Positions 9,777-18,455 of a stretch of DNA of 64,000 nt are shown piece by piece. A program made the translations under genes and the position numbers. The notes beneath the pieces are model-generated. The model saw only the letters and a program-made list of their open reading frames with translations, did not search any database and had not been told where the DNA came from. How positions within the stretch are numbered: position 1 is the stretch's first letter; each line of letters begins with the position of its first letter. Source of the DNA: Pyxidicoccus parkwaysis (GTDB taxonomy: Bacteria; Myxococcota; Myxococcia; Myxococcales; Myxococcaceae); the NCBI RefSeq assembly GCF_017301735.1, contig NZ_CP071090.1:5508001-5572000 (forward strand), in the 5' to 3' direction.

Positions 9777-10553
9777 ATGGTTCCACCCCGCCTCCACCTC
9801 TTCGAGCTCATCGACCAGGACTGGTGGCCCGCCGCGCTGCGCGACCTTTCCACCGACTACCTGCACACCGTCAGCACGCGCCTGGGCCTCTTCGACGGCG
9901 CGGCCGCGGTGCTGGCCCGGGGCCTGCGCGCCTCGGAAGGCCACGAGGTGCTGGACCTAGCCTCGGGTGGACGGGGCCCGCTGCCCCGCCTTCGACGGCT
10001 GCTGGCCGAACGGCACGGCCTGGAGGTCCGCGTGCGGCTCAGCGACAAGTACCCCAACGCGCTCGCCGCCGAGCGGGCCCGCGCGGAGGGCGTCGACTAC
10101 CTGGAGCGCTCCGTGGACGCGCTGCACGTGCCGGCGGACCTGCGTGGCATGCGCACCCTCGTCAATGCCTTTCACCACTTCCGGCCGGAGGACGCGCGCG
10201 CGGTGCTCGCGGACGCGCAGGCGCGGGGTGTCCCCATTGCCATCCTGGAGACGGTGCGGCGCACGCCCGCGGGCATCCTCTCCATGTTCCTGGTGCCGCT
10301 GCTGGTGCTGCTCTTCACCCCGCTGGTGCGGCCCGTGACACCGCTGCGCCTGCTGCTCACGTACGTGGTGCCGGTGGCGCCGCTCATCATCTTCTGGGAC
10401 GGGCTGGTGTCCGCGCTGCGGGCCCACCGTCCGGAGGAGCTGCGCGCGATGACGGCGTCGCTCGCGCGCGAGGGCTACGCCTGGGAGGTGGGTGAGACGA
10501 AGGCGCCCGGCAAGGCTGCCATCAGCTACGTGCTGGGCATGCCCACGCGCTGA
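9777..10553 (+). CDS. Methyltransferase-like protein with C-terminal membrane segment
   Basis: 258 residues. The middle has a class I SAM-methyltransferase-like glycine loop (EVLDLASGGRGPLPRLRRLL) followed by an acidic strand end (VRLSDKYPN) and LVNAFHHFRPEDA, a motif IV-like region. The C-terminal third holds hydrophobic stretches (ILSMFLVPLLVLLFTPLV and LLLTYVVPVAPLIIFWDGLV) that look membrane-associated. The ATG at 9777 is preferred over the one at 9759 because GAAGGA lies six bases upstream of it. The gene is divergent from the AraC regulator, with little more than 100 bp between them. The substrate is unknown; a lipid- or quinone-type substrate would fit the membrane segment but is speculation. 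Confidence 0.7.
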   Translation: MVPPRLHLFELIDQDWWPAALRDLSTDYLHTVSTRLGLFDGAAAVLARGLRASEGHEVLDLASGGRGPLPRLRRLLAERHGLEVRVRLSDKYPNALAAERARAEGVDYLERSVDALHVPADLRGMRTLVNAFHHFRPEDARAVLADAQARGVPIAILETVRRTPAGILSMFLVPLLVLLFTPLVRPVTPLRLLLTYVVPVAPLIIFWDGLVSALRAHRPEELRAMTASLAREGYAWEVGETKAPGKAAISYVLGMPTR

Positions 10554-10775
10554 CGCCCAGGTGCCCGACGAGGGAAGGCCGGGCTCCCCTGCCCGCCCGC
10601 CCTCCACACTGGCGAGGCGCGGGGACATGCCCTCCAAGACCCGCGTGCCCCCTGGCCTCCGCGCGGATCAACGCAGAACTTGTTGCCACACAGGAGGACC
10701 GGTGGCCCGAGTCGCTATCCAGCACGACTGTTTCCCTTCCGCTCCGCACTCGCGGCTCCCCCGGGGGGAGCCTGT

Positions 10776-12053
10776 ATGAAGGTGCCCGAGCTGCTGGAGT
10801 ATCTCCCGGGGGTCGGCCCCCTGCTCGCCCGCATACCGAGCACGCACGAGGAGCCTCGTCCCCGACTGGAGCCCACGGTGACGATTTCCGACTTCGACGC
10901 CGTGCCCTCATCGACGGCGGAGCGCGAGCTGGGTGACGGCCGCACGTATGTCGTCCGCAACGCCTCGGTACGGCCGCCCCGGGGGCCGGGGCTGACGGTG
11001 ATGAGCTACAACATCCTGCTCGGAGGCCAGCGCCGAGAAGCGCTGCTGGCGTACTTCGACGAACTGGAGGCACAGGGCCGCATGCCGGATGTCATCGGCC
11101 TGCAGGAGGCCAACGTGCCCATCACCGTGCTGCTGGCGAAGCGGTACGGCTTCCACATGGCCTACCAGGGACATGACGGCCACGACAGCGCGCGGCTCGT
11201 CAACGGCAAGGCCTTCCTCACCCGGCACCCGCTGGTGGACGCGGCCCACTTCACCTACGTCATTCCCGACAACGTGCGCCACGAGGCCATCTGCCGCCGG
11301 GGAGACCCGTGCGAGCTGCCCGAGGACCGGGGCGCGCTGTGTGTCCGGCTGGAGGTGGAGGGCCATCCGGTGGTGCTCTTCAACGTGCACCACGCGCTGG
11401 GGGACTCGGGCATCAACACGCGCAACCTGCGCCAGCTCAACGCCATCCTGCGCCACCGCGAGGTCGTCCACGCGGTGGTGCTGGGAGACTTCAACGCCAA
11501 CACCGCAATCAAACGCGGCGGCTCGTGGCTGATGGCCCACCTGACGACGCACGAGGACACCGTCACGGTGGGGGAATACACGATGCGCTACGGCGAGCCG
11601 CACGCCAGCGTGGGCGACAAGGGCGTGGGCAACATCGCCGACCCGCGCCTTCGAAGTGAGCTGCACGCACTGGAGCAGCAACTGCCGGAGACCATCGCCC
11701 ACGCCACGCTCGTGCAGGTGCGCCTGCAGGACGGCAAGGTGATGACGCCGAAGCAGGCGAGCGCGGAGCTGCGCTCGGGCAAGGTGCCGCGTGGGAGCGA
11801 GCAGTGGCTGCGGCTGCAGGACATCGCCGACAGCGCCACCCTCACCTCGCTGCCGGACGAGCGCGGCGTGGTGCCCGCCACGGGCAAGCGCTTCGACAAC
11901 GTCTACGCCTCGCCGGGGCTCGTGCCGGTGCTGTTCGAGGTGGACCGCAGCACTGAGTCCTCCGACCACCAGCCCGTCATCGCGCACTACACCATTCGTG
12001 GGCCCGGCACGCCGGAGGTCAAGGCGCCCTCCGGCAACGGCAAGCCGTCCTGA
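10776..12053 (+). CDS. Endonuclease/exonuclease/phosphatase (EEP) superfamily protein
   Basis: 425 residues. Metal-dependent phosphodiesterase fold: LTVMSYNILLGG (first strand with Asn), DVIGLQEAN (metal-binding Glu), VLFNVHHALGDSG (catalytic His region), AVVLGDFNAN (Asp/Asn pair) and SSDHQPVIAHY (terminal Asp-His pair). The full set suggests an active enzyme; DNA, phospholipid and inositol phosphate are all possible substrates for the superfamily. The start at 10776 has a strong Shine-Dalgarno (GGGGGGAG, five bases before ATG); the longer open frame from 10680 is rejected. No signal peptide is evident. A hairpin at 12061-12082 follows the stop and is shared with the convergent gene. Confidence 0.85.
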   Translation: MKVPELLEYLPGVGPLLARIPSTHEEPRPRLEPTVTISDFDAVPSSTAERELGDGRTYVVRNASVRPPRGPGLTVMSYNILLGGQRREALLAYFDELEAQGRMPDVIGLQEANVPITVLLAKRYGFHMAYQGHDGHDSARLVNGKAFLTRHPLVDAAHFTYVIPDNVRHEAICRRGDPCELPEDRGALCVRLEVEGHPVVLFNVHHALGDSGINTRNLRQLNAILRHREVVHAVVLGDFNANTAIKRGGSWLMAHLTTHEDTVTVGEYTMRYGEPHASVGDKGVGNIADPRLRSELHALEQQLPETIAHATLVQVRLQDGKVMTPKQASAELRSGKVPRGSEQWLRLQDIADSATLTSLPDERGVVPATGKRFDNVYASPGLVPVLFEVDRSTESSDHQPVIAHYTIRGPGTPEVKAPSGNGKPS

Positions 12054-12060
12054 GCGGGCA

Positions 12061-12082
12061 CCGGAGCCGCGCCTGGCTCCGG
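12061..12082. terminator. Bidirectional stem-loop between convergent genes
   Basis: Perfect 8-bp inverted repeat CCGGAGCC / GGCTCCGG with a 6-nt loop, placed in the 34-bp gap between the stops of the EEP gene and the CHAP-like gene. There is no strong T-run, as is common at high GC. Confidence 0.5.
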
Positions 12083-12087
12083 GCCCG

Positions 12088-12828
12088 TCAAATCAGCACG
12101 AAGTCGATGTCCTTGAAGCCGCGCGTGCGCGCGCAGACCTCGTAGCCATCCGGGCTCCCGTCGTCGTTCGTGTTGCCCTCGATGGTCTGGAAGGTCTCCT
12201 CGTCCACCTCGGTGACGATGCCGGTATGGACCCAGTCGGTGGCCGTGCGGCGGCGGAGGAAGAGGCTGCCGGGGCAGATGCGCGTCCTGTCGGGCGGCGA
12301 GGTGAGCGTGGAGACGAGCCGGTTCTTCTCCCGGGCGAAGGAGGCCAGCGTGTCACACGACAGCGTGCGCCCCACCGGCATGGGGACGCCCATCGTCCTC
12401 GCGGCCTGCTGAAGACAGAAGGTGGAGAAGCCCGCGCACCAGGCCCAGGGGCGCCCCTCGTTGCCGTCCATGTAGAGGCGGACCCACGGGCCCCGGTTCT
12501 CTCCGCCCATCTCGCGCGGGCGCTGGCGCAGGTGCTGCGTGGCGTAGGCCACCACCAGCGAGCCCAAGGTACGGCCCTGCGAGGGAACCGGCGCGACGGC
12601 GGCCTTGAGAGGCGCCACGAGCCGGTCGAACGTCACTGCGTCGCCCACGCCCGTCACCGCCAGCCCGGCCTTCGCCTGGAAGCGCTTCAGCGCCGCCTCC
12701 GTCGCGGCGCCGAAGTCACCGTCGATGGCGACGGCGAAGCCATGGAGCGACAGCCACTCCTGGATGCGCCGCACGTCGCGGCCCTGCTCGCCTCGGCGGT
12801 AGACCCTGTCCAGCTCGAGCTCGTTCAT
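12088..12828 (-). CDS. Peptidoglycan-binding domain + CHAP/NlpC-like amidase domain protein
   Basis: 246 residues. Residues about 5-70 form a PG_binding_1 domain (GEQGRDVRRIQEWLSLHGF; VAIDGDFGAATEAALKRFQ). The C-terminal half is a papain-like cell-wall amidase domain: WAWCAGFSTFCLQQA holds the candidate catalytic Cys, DWVHTGIVTEVD the His and TIEGNTND the third polar residue. No signal peptide is visible, so export would need another route, or it acts after lysis or as an effector. A lysozyme- or endolysin-like or contact-dependent wall-cleaving role is plausible in a predatory myxobacterium; this is inference. Confidence 0.78.
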   Translation of the reverse strand: MNELELDRVYRRGEQGRDVRRIQEWLSLHGFAVAIDGDFGAATEAALKRFQAKAGLAVTGVGDAVTFDRLVAPLKAAVAPVPSQGRTLGSLVVAYATQHLRQRPREMGGENRGPWVRLYMDGNEGRPWAWCAGFSTFCLQQAARTMGVPMPVGRTLSCDTLASFAREKNRLVSTLTSPPDRTRICPGSLFLRRRTATDWVHTGIVTEVDEETFQTIEGNTNDDGSPDGYEVCARTRGFKDIDFVLI

Positions 12829-12917
12829 TCAACCCCCCGACCGGCAACCGCGAGCGCCGGTCCGCGAGCAATCCTGGCACCGCCAGGAAGCACGCGCCAA
12901 GAGGGGCTCCATGAGGC

Positions 12918-13253
12918 TCAGTGCGTCTTCTGCGCCTCGCTGGGAGCGCGTCCGTTCTCCAGTGGACCTTCGCCGTCCTTGCTGACGCCGGACTTGTTGT
13001 CGGCGGGCGCCTGGCCGGAGCCGCCGGTGCCTTCCTTGAAGCCCTGGGAGGCCTCGTGCGCCGCTTCCTTCACCTGCTCCGCCGCCTTGTTCGCGCCGTG
13101 CTCCAGGTCCTTCGACGCCTCGCCCGCCTGGCGTCCTGCCTCCCGGGCGTTCTCTCGCACGCTCTCCTGCTGCCGCTCATTGCAGCCCGCCGCCAGGCCG
13201 AGCACTCCGCACAGGCCCGCCACCGTGAGCCACTGCCATCCCTGTCGCGCCAT
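12918..13253 (-). CDS. Small lipoprotein with amphipathic repeat
   Basis: 111 residues. The ATG at 13253 has GAGGAGG seven bases upstream; the longer frame to 13295 lacks support. The N-terminus MARQGWQWLTVAGLCGVLGL followed by AAGC is a lipoprotein signal with a good lipobox. The mature part (NAREAGRQAGEASKDLE, NKAAEQVKEAAHEASQG) is an Ala/Lys/Glu-rich helix with an 11-residue-like periodicity reminiscent of LEA or YtxH-type stress proteins, then a low-complexity polar tail. It is probably attached to the outer or inner membrane. The function is unknown. Confidence 0.75.
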   Translation of the reverse strand: MARQGWQWLTVAGLCGVLGLAAGCNERQQESVRENAREAGRQAGEASKDLEHGANKAAEQVKEAAHEASQGFKEGTGGSGQAPADNKSGVSKDGEGPLENGRAPSEAQKTH

Positions 13254-13313
13254 CGCGTGCCTCCTCGTTCGTGTTGCGACCGCGTCCGGCCGCAAAGGTA
13301 GGCACGCCTGCCC

Positions 13314-15644
13314 TCAATGGCTCTCCGGGCAGCGCGCGAGCGACGCAATCCACGCGTCCACCAGCGCGGTGCCGCCGGGGTCCACCTCGCGCGTGGCGAG
13401 CGGTGGCATCTGGAAGCCATCCCGCACGTGCATGCGCAGCGACACCAGCGAGGAACCTGGATGACCGGGCGACACCAACCGGGCCCCAGGCACTCCCATG
13501 TCACCCAGTTCCGGAGGCGCGTCGCAGATGCCGGCCCGTGCCAACGGCGTGGAGATGCGCAGGTCCGCGGTGCCACGTCCGAGCCCGCTCGGGCGGTGGC
13601 ACATGGCGCAGTTGGCATGGAGGTAGGAGCGGGCCTTCTCCTCCGGGGACGCCGCGCCGTCATACGTGGCCAGCCGGGGCAGCGTCTCCACCGCACCGGG
13701 CAGGGTCAGCACTCCGATGTGCTCCAGCGTCACGAGCTGATTCGCGCGGCGGTCTCCCGGGTAGACGAAGTCGCCATTGAGTTGCGCCAACTCCAACCCC
13801 AGCACGTGGCCGGCGGTGGCGTTGTGGCACTGCATGCACTCGGCGCGGCTGGGGAAGGTCCACATCCTCCCCGCCACCTGCTTCACCTTGCCCGTGGTCA
13901 GCAGCACCGCGTCCGTGCCCGCGTCGTTCCACTCGTAGCTGTAGCCAGCCCAGCTCCCGTCCGGGTGGTGCATGAACAGACGCGTCTCCACGCGCCGGCC
14001 CTGGATGAGGAACGTCTTCACCGACACGCTGCCCGGCGGCAACTCCAGCACGCCGTCCGCGTCCGCGGTGACGGTCTTCCCGTCCGGCACCGCGAGGAAG
14101 CGCTCCTTGTCCGCGCTGTCCGACCAGAGCGGGGCATTCACTGCGTAGGGAATGAGCCCGCCCGAGGGCTTCGTGGCGTCCTTCGCGTCCACGCAGCCCG
14201 TCGCCGACAGGAGCGCGGGGAACGAGCCGCCCGGCGTGGCCTTCTCGGGAACGAGCCGGTGAAGCCCGCCTCCGCCGAAGTCCACCACCAGCAACTCACC
14301 GTCGTTCAGCTCGGCGAAGGAGGAGATGTTGAGCGAGGTGGAGAGCACGTTCTTCGGCTTCGCCCCACCGCCGGGCGTCGCGTCTCCCGGCAGCGTCCAG
14401 ATGCGGCCCGTGCCGAAGTCTCCAAAGACATACTGGCCCACGAGCGCCGGCACCGAGGTGCCCCGGTACACGTAGCCGCCCGTGACGGACACGCCCTCGT
14501 CGCGGCCATACACAGCCACCGGCGGCGTCAGGCCCTGTGTGTTGCACGTGGGGCCCCGCACGCACGCGGTGCCCTCGAGCACGCTCCACCCGTAGTTGCC
14601 GCCGAGCACCACGCGGTTGATTTCCTCGAAGCGCTTCTCCCCCACGTCGCCCAGCCACAGCGCGCCGGTGCGCCGGTCGAAGCTCCAGCGCCACGGGTTG
14701 CGGAAGCCGAGCGCGTAGATTTCCTTCTTCCCACCGCCCTTCGCGAACGGGTTGCTGGCGGGAATGGCGTAGGGCCGCGCTCCGTCCACATCGAGGCGCA
14801 GCATCTTGCCCAGCAGTTGCTGCGGGTCCTGCGAGGTGTGGTTCGGGTCCAACCGGCCGCCGCCGTCACCGAGGCCGATGTAGAGGTAGCCATCCCGCCC
14901 GAAGGCCATGTTCCCACCGTTGTGGTACGAGTAAGGCTTCTCGACCTTGAGGACGAGCTCCTCGCTGCGCGGGTCTAACGTCGCGCCGCCGTCCGTGCTG
15001 CGGAAGCGGGAGATGTACGAGTACAGCTGCCCCCCGCTCTCCTCGTGGCTGTAGAAGAGGAACACCTCGCCGTTGCTGGCGAAGCGCGGGTGGAAGGCCA
15101 GGCTCAAGAGCCCCGTCTCGTCGTGCACGGAGTTCACCCGGGCCGAGATGTCGAGGACCAGTGAGCTGCTCGCGGGGTCCGCCTCGTTGGCGAAGACGCG
15201 GATACGGCCCTCCTTCTCCACGACGTAGACGCGGCTGTTGTCACCGGGCGCCTGGAGCGCGAGCAGCGGCTGGGTGAAGGTCAGCTTCGGGAAGGCGCGC
15301 TGGAGCGCGACGCCGGTGGCCTCTGGAGGGCGCGCGGGCGCCACGCACGTGGGATTCGCCGGGCGCACGTCGAGCCCGTAGGGGACGGTGGGGATGGGGA
15401 CTCCGGAGTCGGAACCGGCGTCGAGGCCGGCGTCGGAGTCCTGGGGCGGGTTTCCTCCCGCGTCCTCGTCCGCCTGCGGGCCCGTGTCGGGCGGAGACCC
15501 GTCGGGCGTCTCGTCCACGCCCCCTCCTCCGCCTCCGGGCGCACCCGGGCAGGCCATGGGCGAGAGGAGCAGACCGGTGGCGACAGCGAGGATGCAGAGC
15601 AGGACCAGCACCGGAGGGCGACGGAGCATGGGGCCATCTGCCAT
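13314..15644 (-). CDS. PQQ-type glucose/sorbosone dehydrogenase-like protein with two C-terminal heme c motifs
   Basis: About 776 residues, exported. After a hydrophobic signal (VLVLLCILAVATGLLLSPMA, then Cys, possibly lipidated) and an Asp/Pro/Gly-rich linker comes a six-bladed beta-propeller of the soluble aldose sugar dehydrogenase type: HDETGLLSLAFHPRF, HNGGNMAFGRDGYLYIGLGD and LGFRNPWRWSFDR are typical. The C-terminal 250 residues contain ECMQCHNATAGH and NCAMCHRPSGLG, two CXXCH heme-binding motifs, so electrons from sugar oxidation could pass directly to a fused c-type cytochrome. The start is ambiguous: GTG 15647, ATG 15644 and ATG 15629 lie close together behind GGAAAGG. Confidence 0.85.
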   Translation of the reverse strand: MADGPMLRRPPVLVLLCILAVATGLLLSPMACPGAPGGGGGGVDETPDGSPPDTGPQADEDAGGNPPQDSDAGLDAGSDSGVPIPTVPYGLDVRPANPTCVAPARPPEATGVALQRAFPKLTFTQPLLALQAPGDNSRVYVVEKEGRIRVFANEADPASSSLVLDISARVNSVHDETGLLSLAFHPRFASNGEVFLFYSHEESGGQLYSYISRFRSTDGGATLDPRSEELVLKVEKPYSYHNGGNMAFGRDGYLYIGLGDGGGRLDPNHTSQDPQQLLGKMLRLDVDGARPYAIPASNPFAKGGGKKEIYALGFRNPWRWSFDRRTGALWLGDVGEKRFEEINRVVLGGNYGWSVLEGTACVRGPTCNTQGLTPPVAVYGRDEGVSVTGGYVYRGTSVPALVGQYVFGDFGTGRIWTLPGDATPGGGAKPKNVLSTSLNISSFAELNDGELLVVDFGGGGLHRLVPEKATPGGSFPALLSATGCVDAKDATKPSGGLIPYAVNAPLWSDSADKERFLAVPDGKTVTADADGVLELPPGSVSVKTFLIQGRRVETRLFMHHPDGSWAGYSYEWNDAGTDAVLLTTGKVKQVAGRMWTFPSRAECMQCHNATAGHVLGLELAQLNGDFVYPGDRRANQLVTLEHIGVLTLPGAVETLPRLATYDGAASPEEKARSYLHANCAMCHRPSGLGRGTADLRISTPLARAGICDAPPELGDMGVPGARLVSPGHPGSSLVSLRMHVRDGFQMPPLATREVDPGGTALVDAWIASLARCPESH

Positions 15645-15766
15645 CACCTTTCCGGCTTGGGCATGGCCCGCCTGGCCGTCTGCCCGATGCTGGACGCTCG
15701 AAAGGTCTCTGGCGGACAGAGGCGGTGTCGTGCGCGTGCGGCGTAGGATTCGTCCGAAGAGGCTTC

Positions 15767-16393
15767 ATGTCCCCTCCTGCTCCTCGCCGCTCCGTTCCCT
15801 TGTGGTTGCCCGTCCTGGCCGCCGTCGCCTTCGTGGTGGGCTTCGGCGTGCCCGTGGCCCGCTACGTGCGCAAGCGGCTGTGGGCGTCCCAGCGCCCGAC
15901 GGTCTCCGAGGTGAAGAGCCACCTCAAGTCCCTCTACACCGCGGAGCGCGCGTACCTCCTGGAGCACGACGTCTACGACGAGGACATGGCCCGGGTAGGC
16001 TTCTGGCCGGAATGGGAGAATCGGTACACGTACTTCTCCGCCGCCACGGGACGCGTGCTTCCGAAGGCGGAGCGCGAGCATCCCTCCTCGCCGTTTCAAG
16101 TCGCACCGGCGGACCCCTCGGGGCCCGACTATCGCGGCGCCTTCAACACCTTCGCGGACACCGGCTGCCCGGTGACACCTGTCACACTGTCCACGGGAGG
16201 CACGGCGGGCCTGGGCGTCACACCCGCCGACGGCTCACGCGGGCCCATCTTCATCGCCGCGGCCGCGGCCAACATCGACGACGACGCAACCCTGGACTGC
16301 TGGTCCATTGCCAGCGAGGAGCGGCGGGATGCGGACGGTAACCCGATTGCAGCAGGCGTGCCGTACAACGAGGTGAATGACGTGGTGCGCTGA
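15767..16393 (+). CDS. Pilin/pseudopilin-like membrane-anchored protein
   Basis: 208 residues. A single hydrophobic N-terminal helix (VPLWLPVLAAVAFVVGFGV) follows a Pro/Arg-rich leader, then a basic stop (RKRLWASQRP) and VKSHLKSLYTAERAYLLEHD, which resembles the region after the N-terminal helix of type IV pilins and GspG-like pseudopilins. A classical prepilin cleavage motif (G-FTxxE) is not present, so it may be only pilin-derived. The C-terminal part has two cysteines that could pair. The start at 15767 is chosen for an AGAGG five bases upstream. The function is unknown. Confidence 0.6.
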   Translation: MSPPAPRRSVPLWLPVLAAVAFVVGFGVPVARYVRKRLWASQRPTVSEVKSHLKSLYTAERAYLLEHDVYDEDMARVGFWPEWENRYTYFSAATGRVLPKAEREHPSSPFQVAPADPSGPDYRGAFNTFADTGCPVTPVTLSTGGTAGLGVTPADGSRGPIFIAAAAANIDDDATLDCWSIASEERRDADGNPIAAGVPYNEVNDVVR

Positions 16394-16440
16394 GGGCCCC
16401 GGGTGGCGGCCCGCATGACTCCGGACGTAGGCTCCGGGCC

Positions 16441-18186
16441 ATGGACCTCATCGTCGAGAACGGACTGCTGTTCGATGGGCTGGGGACACCGCCGCGCCGC
16501 GCGCACGTGGGCATCCGTGGCGACACCGTCGCCGCCATCTCCGAGGCACCCATTCCCCGTGCGCCGCACACGCGCGTCATCGACGCGGCCGGCCACTGGG
16601 TGACGCCCGGCTTCATCGACTTCCACACGCACTACGACGCGGAAGTCGAGCTCGCCCCGTCCCTCTCCGAGTCCGTCCGCCACGGCGTCACCACCGTCGT
16701 CGTGGGGAGCTGCTCGCTGAGCCTCGCGGTGGGCACGCCGGAAGACCTGGCCGACATGTTCTGCCGCGTGGAGGCCATTCCCTACGCCACCGTCCGCAAC
16801 CTGCTGGAGGAGCGCAAGCGGTGGGACACGCTGGGCGGCTACCTGGAGCACCTGGACGGGCTGCCGCTCGGGCCCAACGTGGCGTCGCTGCTGGGCCACT
16901 CAGCGCTGCGCGCGCACGTCATGGGTCTGCACCGCAGCCTGGACTCCGGCGTGCGCCCCACCGAGGACGAACTGCGCCGCATGGAGACGCTCGTCCGCGA
17001 GGGCCTGGACCTCGGGTACCTGGGCCTGTCGATACAGACGCTCAAGTGGGACAAGATGGGCGGCAGCCGCGACATCCGCAGCCGGCCGCTGCCCTCCACC
17101 TACGCGCGCTGGAGCGAGTACCGCCGCCTCACGCGCCTGCTGCGCGAGCGCGGCCGCGTCTTCCAGGGCGTCCCCAACATCACCACCAAGGTGAATGTGC
17201 TGCTGTTCCTCCTGGAGAGCATGGGCCTGGGGCGCCGCGCGCTGAAGACGTCCGTCATCTCCATGATGGACGCGCGCGCCAGCCGTGGCATCCACCGCAC
17301 CATCGGCGTCCTCTCGCGCTTCTTCAACCGGCTGCTCGGCGCGGACTTCCGCTGGCAGGCGCTGCCCGAGGTCTTCGATTTGTGGGCGGACGGCATCGAC
17401 CTCGTCGTCTTCGAGGAGTTCGGCGCGGGCACCGCGGCCCTGCACCTCCAGGACGCCGCGTCGCGCGCGGAATTGTTGAAGGACCCGGAGTACCGCGCCC
17501 GCTTCCGGCGCCAGTGGACCAACCGCTTCCTCCCGCGCGCCTTCCACCGCGACTTCAACGAGTCGCGCATCCTCCAGTGCCCGGACCCGAGCGTGGTGGA
17601 CAAGTCCTTCGCCCAGGTGGCGCAGGAGCAGGGCCGGCACGCGGTGGACGTCTTCCTGGACCTCGTGGCCACGCACGGGGACGCGCTGCGCTGGTACACG
17701 GTGATGGCCAATGACAGACGCGAGGAACTGGAGCGTATCTGCCGGCACCCGGACATCCTGGTGGGCTTCTCCGACGCGGGCGCGCACCTGCGCAACATGG
17801 CCCACTACAACTTCCCGCTGCGGCTCCTGCGCCTGGTGCGTGAGGCGGAGAAGCGCGGCGAGCCCTTCATGACTCCCGAGCGCGCCGTACACCGCCTCAC
17901 CGGGGAGATTGGCGAGTGGTTCGGCCTGGACGCGGGCGTGCTCTCGGAAGGCCGCCGCGCGGACCTGACGGTCATCAACCCCGAGGGCCTGGACGCGAAG
18001 GTGGACGAAATCGCCGAGGCCCCCATGGAGAACTTCGGCGGCTTCGTGCGCCTGGTGCGCCGCAACGACGCCGCCGTGAAGGCCGTGCTCATCTCCGGCC
18101 GCGAGGCCGTACAGGACGGCGGCCCGTCCCCGGCCCTGGGACGCGAGCGCGGCTTCGGGCGAGTGCTGCGCGCCCGGGCCTCGTGA
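16441..18186 (+). CDS. N-acyl-D-amino-acid deacylase / D-aminoacylase-type amidohydrolase
   Basis: 581 residues, cytoplasmic. It has the amidohydrolase layout: an N-terminal beta-sandwich (VENGLLFDGLG), the metal-binding VTPGFIDFHTHYDAE (His 62 and His 64), a TIM barrel, VGFSDAGAHLRNMAHYN (catalytic Asp region) and a C-terminal LSEGRRADLTVINPEGL, which closes the sandwich. The size and the FHTHYDAE motif match the D-aminoacylase/dihydroorotase-like branch that releases D-amino acids from N-acyl derivatives or acts on related amides. It starts 47 bases after the pilin-like gene and may be co-transcribed with it. The actual substrate is unknown. Confidence 0.85.
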   Translation: MDLIVENGLLFDGLGTPPRRAHVGIRGDTVAAISEAPIPRAPHTRVIDAAGHWVTPGFIDFHTHYDAEVELAPSLSESVRHGVTTVVVGSCSLSLAVGTPEDLADMFCRVEAIPYATVRNLLEERKRWDTLGGYLEHLDGLPLGPNVASLLGHSALRAHVMGLHRSLDSGVRPTEDELRRMETLVREGLDLGYLGLSIQTLKWDKMGGSRDIRSRPLPSTYARWSEYRRLTRLLRERGRVFQGVPNITTKVNVLLFLLESMGLGRRALKTSVISMMDARASRGIHRTIGVLSRFFNRLLGADFRWQALPEVFDLWADGIDLVVFEEFGAGTAALHLQDAASRAELLKDPEYRARFRRQWTNRFLPRAFHRDFNESRILQCPDPSVVDKSFAQVAQEQGRHAVDVFLDLVATHGDALRWYTVMANDRREELERICRHPDILVGFSDAGAHLRNMAHYNFPLRLLRLVREAEKRGEPFMTPERAVHRLTGEIGEWFGLDAGVLSEGRRADLTVINPEGLDAKVDEIAEAPMENFGGFVRLVRRNDAAVKAVLISGREAVQDGGPSPALGRERGFGRVLRARAS

Positions 18187-18455
18187 GCGCCGCCGCTACA
18201 CCGAGCCCCATGAAATGAGGCGCCCTCTAGCGCATGTCGTCCCCCGTCCCTCTGAATGATTCGTTGTGTCGTGGGAGCGACAGCTCGGGGGAATCTTCCC
18301 GGGCCGGAAACTCGGGCCCGGGGCCGCTGCGACACCGCCTGTCAAGTGCCCCACCGGACAGGCGGACGGGAGTCGCGGTTTGTTCCCACAGGTCGGGTTG
18401 CCCCAAGATGTAGTCCGGTGACGGAAACCAGGCACGTCACCTGGAGGTCCAGCGC

